Shown here piece by piece: positions 1 through 17,399 of a stretch of 64,000 bases of DNA. A program made the translations under genes and the position numbers. The stretch is from Ciona intestinalis (lineage: Eukaryota; Chordata; Ascidiacea; Phlebobranchia; Cionidae): the NCBI RefSeq assembly GCF_000224145.3, contig NC_020178.2:1538100-1602099 (forward strand). Direction: 5' to 3'. The notes below the pieces were generated by a model. That model saw nothing but the letters and a program-made list of their open reading frames with translations, was not told the origin of the DNA and searched no databases. The stretch's first letter is position 1, and the number at the start of each line of letters is the position of its first letter.

Positions 1-1615
1 TTTGGCCAAGGTTGGCTCATAGGATTCCAGCCTTTGAAAAACTCAAGGTAAGATGGGGTTATGGTAACAGCAGGGTACAAGAGGTTTTAGGTTTAAGATG
101 GTTTTTGGTAACAGCAATGTAAAAAAAACTTAGGATTAAAGCTAGGGTGCTAAAACATATAATGGAAACTTAAAGTAATGTGTTTATGGAGATTGTGGTA
201 CTTTATGTAACACAAGAGTAGTATGCCTGGTGAATGCAATATACTTTGCAACTGTTTGTTTTAAACACACTTACAGCAGGGTAAAATCTGGGGTGACATT
301 GTTACAATGCAGTTACACACATAGTTGTCAAAAAAGGAAACCTCATTGATTAATGTGGTGAATGCAATATACTTTGGCTCTGCATGTTTGTATAGACACC
401 TAACAGCAGGGTAAAATCTGGGGTGACATTGTTAAAATACAGTTACACTAATAGTTGTCAAACACAGGAAACCTCATTGATTAATGTGGTGAATGCAATA
501 TACTTTGGCTCTGCATGTTTGTATAGACACCTAACAGCAGGGTAAAATCTGGGGTGACATTGCTAAAATGCAGTTACACACATGGTTGTCAAACATAGGA
601 TATTATGTGCTAAAGTTGTCCTATCTTCCCCGCCCTACTATATATATGTAATAAATATCTTGACATTTGTGCTATATTAACATTAACAACCTACATACCA
701 ACCTAACCCTTGTACATACAGATGACATCTTCATGGGCTGGTTACTATGATTATAACACATACGATCAGAATGGTGTAATAGGACCTCACCCATACCATC
801 TAAATCTCTACTTCCTTACTGGCTTTAGGTATGCAGTTCGTTGTTATAATATTCACATAACATAATTAGCAACAATGTTGCATATGTGGTGACTCATTAG
901 CTGGCACAAGGTACACCAGTGTTATAGCGACTGTGTAACCAGTGTTATACTGTGTTACCAGTGTAATATACTGTGTAACCAGTGTTATACTGTGTTACCA
1001 GACTGAACATCCGTGTTATAAGGACTGTAGTTGCCCCGCCATGCGTGGTTAAATAAGTTGCACACGTGATAACCCATAAGCAGGCACTAGGTGTATGTAA
1101 CAGAACACTCATGTTATAAAGACTGACGTTGCCCTGCAATGCGAGGATAAATAAGTTACATACGTGGTAACTCCTGAGCGGGAACGAGGTGTATGAAACC
1201 CAACACCCGTGTTATAACGACTGTTGCTGCAACACCACGCGAGGATAAATAAGTTACATACGTGGTAAGCGGGCACAAGGTGTATGAAACAGAACACCTG
1301 TGTTATAACGACAGTCGTTTTCCACCACACAAGGAAAGTTTCTTTCATATACAGATCTTCTATATATATATATATATATATAAGTACATAGGTATACACA
1401 ATGTAGCTACCATACAAACCCACACACACACTTATATTACCATCAAACACCTAACTCTATACCTCTACAGTGGCCATGGCTTACAGCAATCATATGGAGC
1501 AACTAAAGCACTTGCAGATCTTATAGTAAAAGGTGAAACAGACATTGATATTTCTCCTTTCTCATTCAATAGGTTTATAAGCAATCAACCATTGCTGGAA
1601 ACCAATATAATATGA
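1..1615 (+). CDS. FOXRED1: FOXRED1, C-terminal three exons (5' part outside window)
   Basis: FAD-dependent oxidoreductase domain protein 1, a mitochondrial flavoprotein needed for assembly of respiratory complex I (family knowledge). Three exons are readable: 1-47, 722-828 and 1471-1615, with GT/AG borders and phases that join (0, then 2). The translation runs [15 protein letters not shown], then [18 protein letters not shown], then [18 protein letters not shown], and stops after NII. This follows the vertebrate FOXRED1 C-terminus closely, including the WAGYYDYN and SGHGLQQ stretches of the FAD-binding fold and the terminal NII. The gene enters from the left edge, so its start and most of the FAD domain are not seen. 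Both introns carry tandem repeats. It converges on TMCO1, whose stop lies 2.15 kb away on the other strand. Confidence 0.93.
225..605. repeat. ~131-bp tandem repeat, 3 units, in FOXRED1 intron
   Basis: Three consecutive units begin near 231, 359 and 490, each with TGAATGCAATATACTT, then ACAGCAGGGTAAAATCTGG and a GTTGTCAAAC block. The same unit, inverted and single, is seen in a ZER1 intron near 26735-26935. Confidence 0.85.
895..1330. repeat. 98-bp family minisatellite in FOXRED1 intron
   Basis: About four diverged units of the 98-bp family: GAGGATAAATAAGTTACATA, a GTGGTAACTC block, GAGGTGTATGAAACAGAACA and CCCGTGTTATAACGACTGTC. The left end (905-1015) decays into shorter copies of ACCAGTGTTATACTGTGT. 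Followed by a TA microsatellite at 1361-1383. Confidence 0.8.
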
Positions 1616-2344
1616 GGTAAGAACAAGATATCTGTTTTTAAAGGCAGGTTTAACTAGGGGTGTAGGGTTTAGTAAACAGTCTATTCTATATGGGTGAGGT
1701 TCTACAGTGAGGCATGCCATGGGACCTGGGGTTTAGACCAGAGTTGACCCATTACCCCAACATTGTATATTCTATTCTATATGGGCTTAATAATGTTTTA
1801 ATAATAACATTATTATTTACAAAGTCCATATTTTTCTTTATTTTTTGACAGAATCTCTTCCAAAAATATGGCAATTGTCGCCCATCGTTTACACCTTCCA
1901 ATTTCAAATTTGGTTGGGGAATTTTTCCTATGCAATTTTTATAAAAGCTGCCTAATATGCAATATATATTATGTTTCTGGTGAGGATCATTTATAGGTGT
2001 TGACTTAGGTTTAGATCTGGCAACACTGTAAATAATTTTTAGTTGCGCAACACTATTAATAGGTTTTTGTTGCACAAAACTGTAAATGGGTTTTTGTTGT
2101 GCAGAACTGTAAATTAGTTTTTATTGTTACCGAGTTTGACTGTACTTAGCAAAATGTTTATTTTTAACATATCTATCATAGCTTAATCATTATCTCATGT
2201 AAATGTATTGATGCAGCATGCTATAGCATGATGTATGTAACAAATGGCATATGTTATACTCCATATATAGGTCAAAATTTGTGTATATCTTAAATCTCAT
2301 GTACACCCCCAGGTCAACATTCTACCTCTATTGTTTATTTATAC

Positions 2345-2537
2345 GGTAGGGTGGGGGAAGATGGGACACTTTTTCATTATATTTTTTTTTCCTATTTGGT
2401 AGTAAACAAAGAACATTCAAAGAATTATAAAACCGTATCCCCACGACTCCCATAGACCAGGGCTTATTGTTTAAAACACGGTCAGGATATTTGGGTATTA
2501 TGTGCTAACGTTTTCCCTTCTTTCCCCACCCTACTGT
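2345..2537. mobile_element. MITE, ~190 bp, TIR GTAGGGTGGGG
   Basis: Non-coding element with inverted ends: it opens with GTAGGGTGGGGGAAGATGGG and closes with the complementary CCCCACCCTACTGTA, flanked by TA-rich sequence. The interior carries the family signatures AGTAAACAAAGAACATTCAA and AAAACCGTATCC. It resembles the MITE reported from Ciona intestinalis (Cimi-1, named from memory). Other copies in this window are listed separately. Confidence 0.8.
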
Positions 2538-2925
2538 ATACAAGTTACTTTGGTAATGGGAGTTTTGGACTTATTTGTGTTTTACTTTCATGTTTTATTT
2601 AGTGCCGGTAGAGTAGTGATGATATTATTTCTAAATATTTTATTTTTTATGGTGTTAGCTGAAAATGAAATGGTGTTTTTATGTTGGGATGCATATGCTG
2701 ACTGCTGTATTTCGTTTTGTGGATAATTGTAGCAATATATATTGGGGCTTTGTGATTATTTTGTAAGTATTTATGTTGTTGTCTGTTTGTTTTTAGGCAA
2801 GACTTCTTTAAATTTACTTAGCCCGGCTTCTGCAGCTGTTATGCTTTTGAGTTACATATATAAAGTTGTGGGTGATTGTTTCGTGTATGGCTGACAGTTT
2901 AGTTGCCACTGAGTTGGTCATTTCC

Positions 2926-3075
2926 GTAAAGTATAGCCTAGTGGTTAGAGTGGGCACATTCACATCATAACCAAACGGTACCGGGTTCAATGCCCAACAC
3001 TGATAGTGATATATGACATCATATGTGTCCTGAGAAATTTAACTACAATTTCTCCAACCCAGTGGTCACTAAAGA
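2926..3075 (+). mobile_element. tRNA-derived SINE
   Basis: The head has a pol III A-box-like TAGCCTAGTGG and a B-box-like GGTTCAATGCC about 50 bp apart. The tail ends CCAACCCAGTGGTCACTAA, a block shared with the other SINE copies here. It does not look like a functional tRNA gene. Confidence 0.75.
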
Positions 3076-3767
3076 ATTGTTTAAATTATCAGCTATGCAT
3101 AAAACAATTATCCAACATATATGACAAAAAATGAACAACAAAGTATTTTAGAATTAAATTTATTACATCACAAACAACACCTTAGTAACATAGTCGCATT
3201 GTGACATCATATTGCCTAAATAATCCCTTTGTTATGGACTTACATATAAGTAGCTTTGTATAATGATTATGAATATAGTTGTTACACCATAAGCACTAAT
3301 TCTTCTTATTATTTCAATGTAGACTAGCGGTGCAAAAAGCAATAACGATGCACTTATTCCTGGGTAGAATTTATTAATTCAATATAATGGTGTAAAAGAG
3401 CAGTTTTGAATTACAATTATTGCATAAAACGCACCAAATCCCAGTAATGAATGAAAATAGACTGTCATTGTTGCAAACTTGCAATCTTGCAATATCCCAG
3501 TTTTGTTTTAATCTACAATAATCTGTATCCACTACAACATAGACATTCCAGTTATAATTCAATATAATAACTTGTATTACTTTATAGTTTCATCAGTTTT
3601 GAACTACGATTATTGCATAAAACGCACCAAATCCCAGTGGTAATTCAGTATAATAAGTTGTATTGTATTACTTAGTAGTTTGAGCAGTTTTGAATTACGA
3701 TTATTACATAAAATGCACCAAATCCCAGTCATAATTCAATACAACCTTAGTGGTTGGTAATAGCTTG

Positions 3768-5789
3768 TTACTTGGTGGTTTGTGGTGGTTGAAATAACCC
3801 TCCACCCCCGTGTTTGGCTGCAGCTCGTGACGGAGCAAATCCAAGGAGTTTCTGAATATTCTAAGATAAAAAGTAAAGGTTGTATCAGTTCAGTGGTTAG
3901 AATACATAAACCCATAATGTTGGCAAATGGTACAGTACTGGTGTAATGTATTAATGGTCAGAATACATGAACTGTTGGTTAGTGGTTAGGTGTTTGATGC
4001 TCTGTATTAATACCATTGTAGCAGCAATTTGTGGGTGTGCGTCCTTGGGCAAAACAACATTACTCCAACTCAAGTGTTGACTAATGGGTTGTACATTTAT
4101 TGCCCAGCAACATGGCACCATGGCATAGTGGTTAGGTGTTTGCATAGTAACCGAATAATACCGGGTTCAATGCTCAATACCATTATGATTGTATGTGTCT
4201 TTGGGCAAGACACTTATCGAAAATTGCTTTTACCCTTAATGTTTTTTTTAATAATGAATTGTATCACCCTGGGTGTTGTAGTAATGGGCCAACTCTGACC
4301 TAAACTCCATGCATACGACCTCATCCATATGGAATAAATTTGAAAATTAGGTATTTTACAATGCAAACACAATAAATTGTACTTTTACAGCACTTATACT
4401 TTACCTGTCTAATTGACATTGTGCATAATATATAAAGGAAAATGAATGAACAATCTGTATAATCATTCCCCATCAAACCTCTGTGTGATAAACCTTGTAA
4501 TAAACCAAGCGGTACAAATGGTAACTTAGCAACAATTCTACCTTCGAACCTGTAAAAACATATTTATATCGTTAAAAACAATAGATTTTAAAGTTACATT
4601 CATTTATTTATTTTATCTCCCTTTAATAGACGTAACATTCACTGTGCAAACGAAATATTTTCCCAACCGCAAGGTGCTACAACCCATTAGTGACCACTGG
4701 GTTGAAACAGTGATCAGATGTGTCTTGCCCAAGGACACATACGTCTATCAGTATCGGACGTGGTACTTTCGGTTACAATACAAGCGCTTAACTACTAAGC
4801 CACAGCGCCAACAACTAAAATAAATATAAACATCATATAAATAGTAAGTTTTATTCCACAATTTTTATTACACAAAATATGAAAACAGACATAACCTACA
4901 CAGAACTTAGGGCATTTATCCACCTCAACCTATACAAACACAATATAAATAAACCTACACAGAGCTCAGTGTTCCCAGCAACGCAGTGAAACAAAACCCG
5001 ATAGCGAACATTGACTTCATGCGCACTGCCGATAAATCGCGATTGTTACTTTTTAATTTCTCTTCTTCAAGTTCCAAACGTCGTTTCTGGTTTTTGTTGA
5101 CCGACTCACCCAAGAGTTCTTTACGTTTTTCAACTGTGGTGATGTCATAATATGTTATGTGATGTCATAATATGTTAGGGGACATAGGCATGTGTAAAAA
5201 ACTAGAGTATTAAAATCATAAGATGTCACTCCTATTTTATATTTTTAATGTTTTATTTCATACCGTGATGTTATACGTGTAAAATATAGTTATGTTATGT
5301 GACGTGTAAATCCTAAGTAACTATGTTAAAACTGGTTGCTTTTTGTAACAAATTCTAAACGTTGTTTTGTTTTAATTACCTTTTTTACTTTGTTTATCCA
5401 CTTCACTTTTTAGTTTCTTGAACTTTTCGGTTCGATAAACCATAAGCCATGTTAAACCTGAGTGGAATATGGGTTATAACTGTATGAAGCTATCATATAT
5501 GGACAATGTAATTCTACTCTATATGGGTGAGGTCGTACAGCGATGCATAGCATGCCATAGTTGACCCATTACAACCCATTAGTGACCACTGGGTTGGAGC
5601 AATTGGCGTTAAGTGTCTTGCTCAAGGACATTATCAGTGTTTTTTTGTTACGCTGTTAAGGTCTTTTACATTGCTATCAACATTATTGAACCTGCCAATT
5701 TAAACATAGAAATATTAAATATAATTACCTTCAGCCAGCAGAGCTGTCACAATAGAAATAAAAACAATCAACAAACTGTCCCCCAACAT
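3768..5789 (-). CDS. TMCO1: TMCO1, ER calcium-load channel / multipass translocon subunit, complete
   Basis: Transmembrane and coiled-coil protein 1 of the ER, a Get1/EMC3/Oxa1-superfamily member that works with the multipass translocon and has been described as a calcium-load-activated channel (family knowledge). Five exons on the minus strand: 5729-5789, 5380-5457, 4959-5133, 4405-4549, 3768-3860. All have GT/AG borders and joining phases, giving 183 aa against 188 in human. It starts MLGDSLLIVFISIVTALLAE (TM1); a basic coiled coil follows (EKLKSNNRDLSAVRMKSMF at the end of the coil), then GFCFTALLG (TM2), the VAKLPFVPLG amphipathic stretch, GLSHRGLMGNDYTDCSFIFL (TM3), and a tail NIQKLLGFAPSRAAAKHGG. 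The match to vertebrate TMCO1 is strong throughout. The start is the only ATG in frame before the first TM. Introns contain SINE fragments. Confidence 0.96.
4105..4255 (+). mobile_element. tRNA-derived SINE in TMCO1 intron 4
   Basis: Contains CATGGCATAGTGGTTAGGTG (A-box-like), CCGGGTTCAATGC (B-box-like) and the shared middle GTGTCTTTGGGCAAGACACT. Part of a second copy lies just upstream (about 3950-4085). Opposite strand to the gene. Confidence 0.7.
4670..4805 (-). mobile_element. tRNA-derived SINE in TMCO1 intron 3
   Basis: Inverted copy: CCCATTAGTGACCACTGGGT tail, GTGTCTTGCCCAAGGACACA middle, and the complement of the A-box-like head near 4790. Confidence 0.7.
5515..5645 (-). repeat. ~97-bp family fragment joined to SINE tail fragment in TMCO1 intron 1
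   Basis: TCTATATGGGTGAGGTCGTA and GCATGCCATAGTTGACCCAT (97-bp family) run into CCCATTAGTGACCACTGGGT and TTGCTCAAGGACATTATCAG (SINE tail, minus orientation). Confidence 0.65.
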
Positions 5790-5850
5790 TTCCTAAACTT
5801 TCTACAACAGAATAAATATTGAAAATTATCCAACATACAATGTTATGTAT

Positions 5851-6023
5851 AGCAGTACCGTGAGGTAAGACGGATAACATGGCACTTAACTTCCCATATT
5901 TTATAATCGTGTTTTAAACCATTAACAACGGTGGGAGTCGTGAAGATACGGTTTTATAATTCTTTGAATGTTCTTTGTGATAACATAGAACGAAACATGG
6001 ACCATCTTACCCCAACCTACTAT
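5851..6023 (-). mobile_element. MITE copy, diverged
   Basis: Family signatures in the opposite order to the 2345 copy: GGGAGTCGTGAAGATACGGT, TTTTATAATTCTTTGAATGT and the end CCATCTTACCCCAACCTACT. Confidence 0.7.
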
Positions 6024-6854
6024 ATAACAAACGTAAAGTTCATGAAAAAATGAATGGTTTTAGAAATTAGGATTTCAAATTTAAACAAGCAAACAAAACA
6101 TTCAACAAATTATGAAAAGTTTTATATATGGGACAATTGGTTAATCTTTGAATATATAAAAATGCCAGATATTTAATCCCAAACTCATAAAACAAGCTTA
6201 AAAGTTGTTTATTTGAATTAAAAAAACAGTTGTTTTTTTGGTATTTGTTAAAATAATTAATAAGCACAAATGTAAAGCATGTTTTTTGCAGATGTTTTAA
6301 AATTTGCTAAGAAAATAAACAGATTATTTGCTTGTAATATGAGTTAGATTTAAAATATTTTACTCTTATATTTATTCAGGTACATTTAGAATTTAAATTA
6401 CTTGAATTGAAAATCACTTTTTTATTTTGTTTTATTGGTATCGTTTCTTTTATGTAAACTTTTCATTAAACATATACATACACCAAATTAAAGAAACAAA
6501 AAAAATGTAGGCTACCAACAAAAATAGCTACAAAAATAATAGAAAGCTGGGTTTATCCGCGTCATAATTAAGTTTTTGTTTCAAAATTAGCAAGCCAATG
6601 AATTATATTTGTAAATAGCCCTTCTGGTGAAAAAGATAATTTTATTACACCAATATTTTCTCTTCTATATGACGAGACATTGTTAGGATTTGCCGGTAAA
6701 TGTCTTGTCTAAGGTTACGCACCCACAGTAGTAAAAGCGACAAGCCTTGGTCAAGACACTTAATGACAAACCTTAATGATGTCTCCCTGAATGCCAAATG
6801 AAATAATATAGTAAAACTAACATTTTTTACCAGAAAATCTATTTACATATTTGC

Positions 6855-6860
6855 TTTATT
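6855..6860 (-). terminator. AATAAA poly(A) signal for GET4
   Basis: AATAAA on the minus strand, about 60 bp past the GET4 stop codon; position and consensus fit. Confidence 0.6.
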
Positions 6861-6920
6861 GCTTATGGATTATGTTATATGTGGCAGCAACAACAGCAAA
6901 ATAATCAGCAATTATAAATA

Positions 6921-7868
6921 TTAATCCAAATCTTCAACCAACATATTTGACCCTTGACCTTTACTACCCTCTGTGACATCACTATCATCATTCACAAATA
7001 AGTTCTGCATTAAATTTTCAAAAAATCCAGGCTTGGACTGCACTGCAGGAACATCGAAATATATCTCGCCGATTTTTTCCAAGTATTTTAAAAAGGAGGC
7101 GTCCTTTTTTAATGATGGCTGATAGTTGTCACATAAAATAGTGAAGAGAATCAGCCTTCTTTCTTTTACAGCGCGCAAGAGAAAAAAGAGAAAGTTTATG
7201 ATGGGGTAATTATAAGGTGGACCAGGGGATATTTTGGAGATTATTTTAGTGTAAGTATTAAACATATCTTCTGCTGCTTTTTCACATTTAATACACAGGA
7301 GTTGTAACACCGCTTGTGTCAAGAAGAGGTCAATTTCTTCAGGCCGCCCACAAAGAATTACAAACTCTTTCAACATTTCGCCAAACTTTTGCCCGTCGTC
7401 AGAATATAGAAAATGTTGTCTTGAATCACGAAACATTTTCTCCTCCCAATAATTCATAGCAAATTTGAACCTTAAATCTTTGCTGCCAAACCTAGGCATC
7501 CCAGTACACCCTGCAGACCAAGTAATAGCTCTATTTTCAAATGTTTCCAGTTCCGGAATCTCTTTAGGCAATTCATGGTGCATTTTGCCGAGAATTTCAG
7601 CAAGTTCTGTGGTCACTTCGTGCACGTTATTTTCCAGTGATTCCAGATATAATAAACATAAATGTGCAGCACTGCCAGTCTCTTCATGCTCAAATAAATG
7701 CAATGCCCCTTTATATAGTAAGTTCCTAGCAAGATCGTGCTTGTTCTTTGCAGAATAGCGATAGAATAGCGTGTTGTATAATTGGTGCGCTTCGTATAAA
7801 TCGTTACGTTCAATACTCAGCCGCAATTTTTCTTCCAGGCGTTTTACTCCACCACTGTTGTTACTCAT
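6921..7868 (-). CDS. GET4: GET4, tail-anchored protein targeting factor, single exon
   Basis: Golgi-to-ER traffic protein 4, a cytosolic alpha-solenoid scaffold that with UBL4A/GET5 and BAG6 hands tail-anchored proteins to GET3 (family knowledge). The open frame is 315 aa, close to 327 in human. Family stretches are visible: LYEAHQLYNTLFYRY near residues 24-38, LLYKGALHLFEHEETGSA near 50-67, GSKDLRFKFAMNYWEEK, and ARGR-type helices replaced here by LCGRPEEIDLFLTQAVLQLL. The acidic tail ends VEDLD. The gene is intronless, unlike vertebrate GET4, which suggests intron loss or an old retrocopy that took over; the frame is intact and its 5' side is a divergent promoter, so it looks functional. 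The start is the first ATG of the frame and opens a family-like N-terminus. Confidence 0.95.
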   Translation of the reverse strand: MSNNSGGVKRLEEKLRLSIERNDLYEAHQLYNTLFYRYSAKNKHDLARNLLYKGALHLFEHEETGSAAHLCLLYLESLENNVHEVTTELAEILGKMHHELPKEIPELETFENRAITWSAGCTGMPRFGSKDLRFKFAMNYWEEKMFRDSRQHFLYSDDGQKFGEMLKEFVILCGRPEEIDLFLTQAVLQLLCIKCEKAAEDMFNTYTKIISKISPGPPYNYPIINFLFFLLRAVKERRLILFTILCDNYQPSLKKDASFLKYLEKIGEIYFDVPAVQSKPGFFENLMQNLFVNDDSDVTEGSKGQGSNMLVEDLD

Positions 7869-8585
7869 TTTAAAATTACGGTAATACTTATCCTAAAATA
7901 ACTGTAACTGCACCAAAACAATGATAATAACGTGTATTTGTGTAGTTAAAACAAAGAGACAGGTATACATTCAAAATGAAAGTCGTTAAAACGCGCTTAC
8001 AGGTCAAAACATTAAAAAAACGACAAAAAAATAATACTGATTAAAATAGGCAGCTAAATATATATTTTCGTACTTAAAACCTTACATTTTAGGCAGTTTT
8101 GCGTTCAATTTTATTATACACGCTTCCAATTTAAAATCTACACGTTAGGTATTATGTTAGGGGATTTTATGGCTCACGAATGTTCTGTTAGTGCTTGTTG
8201 GCACTTAAAAGTTATAACTGCCAAGCCAATTATATATTAATTTTTAAATGTAAGAAAATGCTGGTTTAAAATAGAATTTGAAATTAATGCATACGAAATA
8301 ATAGCCGCTTAACTTTAAAATAACATTATTAATACAAAAAAAATATATTTTTTTGCTTACATAACTAAAAATTGAATAAATTTACCGTTATGTGTAAAAA
8401 ATAGATTAATAATGTATTGCTGTTGGTTAAAATTGCAATAAATGGTTAAAAACAATCTAATTTTGCATTTAATTTCCAGTGTTGCGCAACAGCAAACTTC
8501 AGGATCTGTTTTCATTTAATAATATAGATTTGGGAAGCACTGACACGAGGCACCACGATGCTTGCCCGTGCAAAACTTTACTATA
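7869..8585. promoter_or_regulatory. Divergent intergenic promoter region GET4 / UCK
   Basis: 717 bp between two divergent start codons, so it should hold both promoters. It is AT-rich and free of the repeat families that fill most other spacers. No TATA box in a convincing position was picked out. Confidence 0.55.
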
Positions 8586-14606
<6,021 letters not shown>

Positions 14607-16899
14607 TGTTGCCAAATCAGTGTTTCCAATTGAGAAACTGCTAAAATTAGTGTTTCCAGTTAAAAACCGCTGAAACTTTTGAAAGTATACTGTGTTAAAA
14701 GTTTGTTTGATTTTGGTGACTTAAGGGCCCTTGCTGTTAGTTTTCAGGAGCGTATTCAGGGGGTGTTAAAGGGGGTCTAGTCTCCCCTTTTTATGAAAAA
14801 TAAGACATGAAGTAAACAAGCTTCATTACCTGCACATTTGGTTTTTGTGTGATGTGTAGGGATGCACATTACAGAATTTCGAATCTATGAGATTCGAATC
14901 CTTTTGTATTCGAATCTAATTACGGGATTCGGTAATCTGTTTAATGACGTCATTACACGTCATCTCATATACTATATTAACAATTTTTTAATGTTATTAA
15001 TTTTGAAAAAAAAATATTTTTGTGTTTGTGGGACTTTCGAGAGTAAACGTTTCGTAACGTTTTTTCATAGCCTGCTATACGTTTCATGACGCAAAAACTA
15101 CCCAATAGTACAATTTTTGATCATTTTACAACTCAAGATCCAACAAGGCTGTTATGAAAGGGTCAATAAACTGACTTTTGTTGGTAAAATTTTTTTTCCT
15201 ATAAATATAAAAAGATTCGAAATTCTAGATTCGGAATTCTAGATTCGAATTAAAGTATTCTAGGATATCCTAGAATACCTAATTATTCTGTAATGTGCAT
15301 CCCTAGTGATGTGTAAAAAATTGTTCCAAAATAGATTTGTACCCCCCCCCCCTTTGTAAATCCCCTAGTAAGCCCCTGGTTATTATGTATTATTATTGCC
15401 TTATACATGTGTCTATGTGGGTGAGCTGCTTAATTGGTACAAGTTATGTTGTTACTGAGCTTTAGGTTTATTCTGCCTTTGCTTTTATTTGGCAATTTAC
15501 ATAATTGACCCAACAAAATTTAATTTACCTATTTCAACTCATTTGTCTGCTTTTTTAAACACCAGCAAAATTATGTTTTCTACTGCTTGTCTGTGTAACA
15601 TAATGCACATGTATGCCCAAAAGTGAACATATATACCCAACTATTACTCTGCCATATACTTTATTGTGTTATTCAAAATTGAAACTGAATTCGCTATATA
15701 CCTTTGTTATTTCGAGACTTGTTTAAAAGTGCTTGCCTTAAATGTTAAAACAACTCTATTGCTCTGTAAATCTATTTTCCCATAACAAAACACATCGTGA
15801 AATCATAATTGCCCTATAGTGACATCAAAAAATGATTTTTTAAAGAGCAAGTATAATTCTGTCAAAATTCGAAACTTTTTTTGCAAGCACAGTAATTATT
15901 GAAATGCACTGCAGTGTAAAAACTATGCTATGTTTGTATCACAATTCCCTGCGTTTGTACCATGACTGGGTGACATACCTGGATGCTGTGTTAAACTGTA
16001 CACGTATTCAAGCAATGGAGTAATGTACAGTCACACTATATATATGTGTGTTGTTGTTTCAGGTGTAGGTTTCTAGGAGCGTGTTCTGTATATGTAATTA
16101 GATTCTTCAGAGTATTTCACTGTATATACAAGCAATGTATATATGTCAATATAAAGTAACATAGGTAATGTTATTATACATAATTAAGTATAATAGCATA
16201 GCATGAATTTAGGGGAGTGTATGAATCCGTATTTTCTTGAATTTGCGCGGGAAAAAATGATGTAATTGAAGTTCATTGTTACATCAAAATAATTTAAACC
16301 AATTAAAACAAAGAATCTGATCACGTGGTGATAACATAACTCTTATGTACTTTTGGCGTTCGTCGTAATGTGTTACTTTAACCCATTATAAACTGATATA
16401 TTTGCTAAAAAATCATTTAACACCTGATGTGTAATAACTTTATTGTAACCAAAATTGCTCCGGCTTTCTTGCTTGCGAGTGTGGGACTGTTTTAGCTGTT
16501 AGGACCATTTTCGGTAAGTGTTTTTAGTAAAGTTCGGACGGTATACGATTTTAAGCGGTTTTCGACTGTATTGTTCGTGTATAGTAATAGCACTGTTGCA
16601 TTTATGAGCATAAACCCCTCAATTTTTTTAGTTGTGATAAAAGTGTGGTAAACTCATACTTACTGTCGAGGTGGGAAAGATTTTACGGACTCCTAAAAAA
16701 CAGGTACGTTTGTAAGATTTGAAAAAAGGCAAATTATTCTAAAAGCTTTGTGTATTGCCGGCCATAGCCGTTGCCCCGCCACGGGAAGATAAAGAAGTTA
16801 CATTTATTAACTCCCTATTAATATAAAGATCTCTATGAATATATGTGCTTGGTCGCCCGCTTTATTTAATTGTTGGTTACGGTTATAGTTACGAGTGTA
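14607..16899. other. Intergenic region UCK to gap
   Basis: UCK 3' sequence, the hAT-type MITE, and AT-rich unique sequence. Around 16455-16515 a GC-richer stretch ends in CATTTTCG followed by a consensus donor GTAAGTG, which could be a non-coding first exon of ZER1; this is weak. Confidence 0.4.
14857..15305. mobile_element. hAT-type MITE, 449 bp, with 8-bp target duplication
   Basis: The ends are inverted repeats: TAGGGATGCACATTACAGAA at the left and the complementary TTCTGTAATGTGCATCCCTA at the right. The element is flanked on both sides by GTGATGTG (14849-14856 and 15306-15313), an 8-bp target-site duplication. TAGGG...-type ends plus 8-bp duplications are the mark of the hAT superfamily. 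The inside is AT-rich with inner inverted ATTCGAAT blocks and has no transposase, so it is a non-autonomous copy. Intact ends and a perfect duplication suggest it is fairly young. Confidence 0.9.
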
Positions 16900-17399
16900 N
16901 NNNNNNNNNNNNNNNNNNNNNNNNNNNNNNNNNNNNNNNNNNNNNNNNNNNNNNNNNNNNNNNNNNNNNNNNNNNNNNNNNNNNNNNNNNNNNNNNNNNN
17001 NNNNNNNNNNNNNNNNNNNNNNNNNNNNNNNNNNNNNNNNNNNNNNNNNNNNNNNNNNNNNNNNNNNNNNNNNNNNNNNNNNNNNNNNNNNNNNNNNNNN
17101 NNNNNNNNNNNNNNNNNNNNNNNNNNNNNNNNNNNNNNNNNNNNNNNNNNNNNNNNNNNNNNNNNNNNNNNNNNNNNNNNNNNNNNNNNNNNNNNNNNNN
17201 NNNNNNNNNNNNNNNNNNNNNNNNNNNNNNNNNNNNNNNNNNNNNNNNNNNNNNNNNNNNNNNNNNNNNNNNNNNNNNNNNNNNNNNNNNNNNNNNNNNN
17301 NNNNNNNNNNNNNNNNNNNNNNNNNNNNNNNNNNNNNNNNNNNNNNNNNNNNNNNNNNNNNNNNNNNNNNNNNNNNNNNNNNNNNNNNNNNNNNNNNNN
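16900..17399. other. Assembly gap, 500 N
   Basis: A run of 500 N directly left of the 71-bp array; the round number suggests an estimated or arbitrary size, and the array probably continues into it. Confidence 0.99.

Larger units (their letters stand above)
1616..3767. other. Convergent intergenic region FOXRED1 / TMCO1, repeat-filled
   Basis: No gene recognised. It holds a ~97-bp family unit (about 1660-1790), an AT-rich stretch with three TTTTTGTTG-type short repeats near 2040-2120, a full MITE (2345-2537), a SINE (2926-3075), and three direct copies of a block containing AAACGCACCAAATCCCAGT at about 3404-3450, 3595-3640 and 3685-3735. Confidence 0.7.
5790..6920. other. AT-rich spacer between TMCO1 and GET4
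   Basis: Holds a diverged inverted MITE (about 5851-6023), then strongly AT-rich sequence and SINE-derived fragments at about 6690-6790 (TCTTGTCTAAGGTTACGC and GGTCAAGACACTTAATG). It must hold the TMCO1 promoter and GET4 3' end; no TATA or other core element is convincing. Confidence 0.6.

Noticed and set aside
2926-3075. tRNA gene
   Set aside because: Box A/B-like sequences are present but the cloverleaf does not close and the sequence recurs as a dispersed SINE.
7465-7758. Plus-strand frame over GET4
   Set aside because: Antisense shadow of a well-supported gene.
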